From assembly GCF_014647375.1 (NCBI RefSeq), contig NZ_BMPB01000003.1, positions 186,001-250,000 on the forward strand: a stretch of DNA of 64,000 bases, written 5' to 3'. Below, piece by piece: positions 62,602-64,000 of this stretch. Source of the DNA: Parabacteroides faecis (GTDB taxonomy: Bacteria > Bacteroidota > Bacteroidia > Bacteroidales > Tannerellaceae). How positions within the stretch are numbered: position 1 is the first letter of the stretch; the number at the start of each line of letters is the position of its first letter. The position numbers and the translations under genes were made by a program. Below the pieces are notes generated by a model. That model was not told the DNA's origin. It did no database searches and saw nothing but the letters and a program-made list of their open reading frames with translations.

Positions 62602-63303
62602 ATGGATTATGCAATCATTGCGGCAGGCGAGGGTTCCCGGCTGGTGCAAGAAGGAGTAAAATGCCCCAAACCACTGGTACAACTGAACGGTACGACATTA
62701 ATAGACCGGTTGATCGATGTTTTTCTGAAAAACGACGCATCGTCTATCAGTATTATCGTCAATGAAGAAATGACGGAAGTACAGGAACACCTGCGTAAGA
62801 TGGAACTACCCGTTCCCTTTTACCTGCTGGTAAAGTCCACGCCCAGTTCCATGCACAGCTTTTACGAGCTAAGTCACTATCTGGACAGCGATAGCGTCTG
62901 CCTGACTACCGTCGATACCATTTTCAGGGAAGAAGAATTCGGCGGATATATCCGTGAATTCCTGAAAGACAACCAACTGGACGGTTTGATGGCTGTAACG
63001 GATTTCATCGACGACGAAAAGCCGTTATACGTAGATACCGATGAAGATCTAACGATCCGCGGCTTTCTGGACAAACAGGGAGAACCGGCATGCACCTACA
63101 TATCCGGCGGCATCTATTGCCTGCGGCGTTCCGGATTGAAAGTGCTGAACAATGCCATTGAACAAGGCATGTCGCGCATGCGCAATTACCAGCGCCAACT
63201 GATAGCCGAAGGATTAAAGCTAAAGGCATATCCTTTCAGCAAGATCGTAGACGTAGACCATGCAGAAGATATCCAAAAAGCCGAAGAGTTTTTAAACAGT
63301 TAA
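62602..63303 (+). CDS. nucleotidyltransferase (MobA/GlmU-like fold)
   Basis: A 233-residue sugar-nucleotide-type transferase. The N-terminal IIAAGEGSRL and CPKPLVQLNG (residues ~4-31) form the nucleotide and phosphate binding site; TTVDT (~97) holds a metal aspartate and KIVDVDHAEDIQKAE at the end is typical. Next to myo-inositol-phosphate synthase it could be a CTP:inositol-phosphate cytidylyltransferase or another activator of a phospho-sugar; this is inferred from context. Confidence 0.82.
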   Translation: MDYAIIAAGEGSRLVQEGVKCPKPLVQLNGTTLIDRLIDVFLKNDASSISIIVNEEMTEVQEHLRKMELPVPFYLLVKSTPSSMHSFYELSHYLDSDSVCLTTVDTIFREEEFGGYIREFLKDNQLDGLMAVTDFIDDEKPLYVDTDEDLTIRGFLDKQGEPACTYISGGIYCLRRSGLKVLNNAIEQGMSRMRNYQRQLIAEGLKLKAYPFSKIVDVDHAEDIQKAEEFLNS

Positions 63304-63388
63304 CAGTTGACAAGTGACAATTGACAGTTCGTTCGGTAACTCTCACTTGTCATCTGTCATCTGTCAACTATCAACTGTCAACTAAAAA
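63298..63388. repeat. TGTCAACT-rich inverted repeat between nucleotidyltransferase and ATP-grasp genes
   Basis: TGACAAGTGA (63308-63317) pairs with TCACTTGTCA (63343-63352). Short units of GTTGACA/TGTCAAC recur, including TCAACTGTCAACT just before the next gene. It ends five bases before that gene's ATG region, in an otherwise short intergenic space. Confidence 0.7.
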
Positions 63389-63392
63389 AGTA

Positions 63393-64000
63393 ATGAGCAA
63401 ACTAACTATAGCAGGTATTCGTCGGGAAAATCAGTTTTCCCCCAATCATATCGGGAACGATGCCGCCATCTTTGCCCTGACCGTTCAGCACCTGCGCGAT
63501 CTGGGATGTGAAGTAAACGAATACATAGAATCAGACCTGATAGTCCGTCATTTCCAGGAATCAGCCATTTTCAATATGGTAAGGAACTGGACCTCTATCC
63601 ATAAACTCCAGCAAATGGAAGACCGGGGCTATACGGTTATCAACTCCGGTTATGGAATTGAGAACTGTACACGTGAGAAAATGACCCGCCTGTTAATGTC
63701 GAACAACATCTCACATCCTGCCAGCCTGATCCTTCCGACCGACGAAGATCCGACTGCCGCCATTGAAGAAGCGGGATTTTTCAACAGCTGGATCAAACGG
63801 GGTGACTTTCATGCCATCCACCGGGAAGACGTCACTTACGTCAGAAATCCGGAAGAAGCCAAAACGATCCTGAAAGAATACGCGATCCGCGGAATCAAAA
63901 CAGCCGTGATCAACGAACACCTGGTCGGCGACCTGGTCAAATTTTACGGCGTGACGGGAACAGATTTCTTTTATTGGTTCTATCCGTCTAACCAGCATCA
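63393..64000 (+). CDS. ATP-grasp-like protein, truncated at the right edge
   Basis: An ATG at 63393 opens a frame that remains open to base 64000 (about 202 residues seen, starting MSKLTIAGIRRENQFSPNH). The segment VINSGYGIENCTREKMTRLL followed by NISHPASLILPTDED resembles the start of an ATP-grasp fold (pre-ATP-grasp domain, then Lys/Arg and Pro-rich switch). The rest lies outside the window. Its position beside ino1 and a nucleotidyltransferase suggests a related pathway; its substrate cannot be judged. Confidence 0.7.
   Translation, partial: MSKLTIAGIRRENQFSPNHIGNDAAIFALTVQHLRDLGCEVNEYIESDLIVRHFQESAIFNMVRNWTSIHKLQQMEDRGYTVINSGYGIENCTREKMTRLLMSNNISHPASLILPTDEDPTAAIEEAGFFNSWIKRGDFHAIHREDVTYVRNPEEAKTILKEYAIRGIKTAVINEHLVGDLVKFYGVTGTDFFYWFYPSNQH

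Noticed and set aside
1-64000. CRISPR arrays, transposases or prophage
   Set aside because: No regularly spaced direct repeats with unique spacers, no transposase or phage structural genes were found; the 24-bp units at 9829-9900 adjoin without spacers.

Overview
The window looks like chromosome from a gut Bacteroidales bacterium, most likely Parabacteroides or a close relative. The evidence is three SusC/SusD pairs, many promoters with the Bacteroidetes -7 box TAnnTTTG and no obvious Shine-Dalgarno sites, a single-chain pyruvate:ferredoxin oxidoreductase, and lipoproteins with acidic residues after the lipobox cysteine. The genus is an inference. No phage, insertion sequence, integrase or CRISPR array was seen.

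Layout. 1-1,070: a MntA/HepT toxin-antitoxin pair whose HepT half is broken. 1,074-10,363: a sugar block with a secreted GH51 arabinofuranosidase, aldose epimerase, sugar transporter, galactokinase, a NUDIX-type AraR-like regulator, transketolase and ribose-5-phosphate isomerase B; together these channel arabinose and galactose into central metabolism. 10,483-12,066: a carboxyltransferase whose metal site looks altered. 12,220-30,310: three SusC/SusD systems (A and B on minus, C on plus) without glycosidases, sigma/anti-sigma genes or hybrid two-component regulators. B and C each carry a third gene for a small exported protein; these two proteins are homologous, and a hairpin separates each from its susD. 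A 695-bp divergent region between B and C holds three copies of a 15-bp palindrome.

30,435-52,625 is mostly housekeeping: M28 peptidase with an FKBP-like lipoprotein, a 52-residue small protein, carbonic anhydrase, HAD phosphatase, aldo/keto reductase, PFOR, an AAA ATPase, ilvE and metF (divergent), phosphoesterase, DUF488, a ferritin-like protein, a short MutS-family ATPase, DUF695, a lipoprotein, a BASS transporter, GNAT, gcvT, pepT and a PurF-like protein lacking the catalytic cysteine. 53,047-53,220 encodes SRP RNA and tRNA-Thr four bases apart. 53,334-57,661 is a compact operon (DUF4199, GT2, nitroreductase, mntP, IlvD-like dehydratase). ApbE, a lone cupin-like protein, an outer-membrane barrel and an RRM protein follow. 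The right end carries myo-inositol-phosphate synthase, a nucleotidyltransferase and a truncated ATP-grasp gene, suggesting an inositol-containing lipid or glycan pathway.

The most noteworthy signals are the enzyme-less SusCD cluster with its paired small proteins, shared leader motif and operator palindromes; a two-copy triple-hairpin repeat placed right after stop codons; a 148-bp inverted-repeat-bounded element with 24-bp tandem repeats between tkt and rpiB; and several enzymes that appear to have lost catalytic residues.
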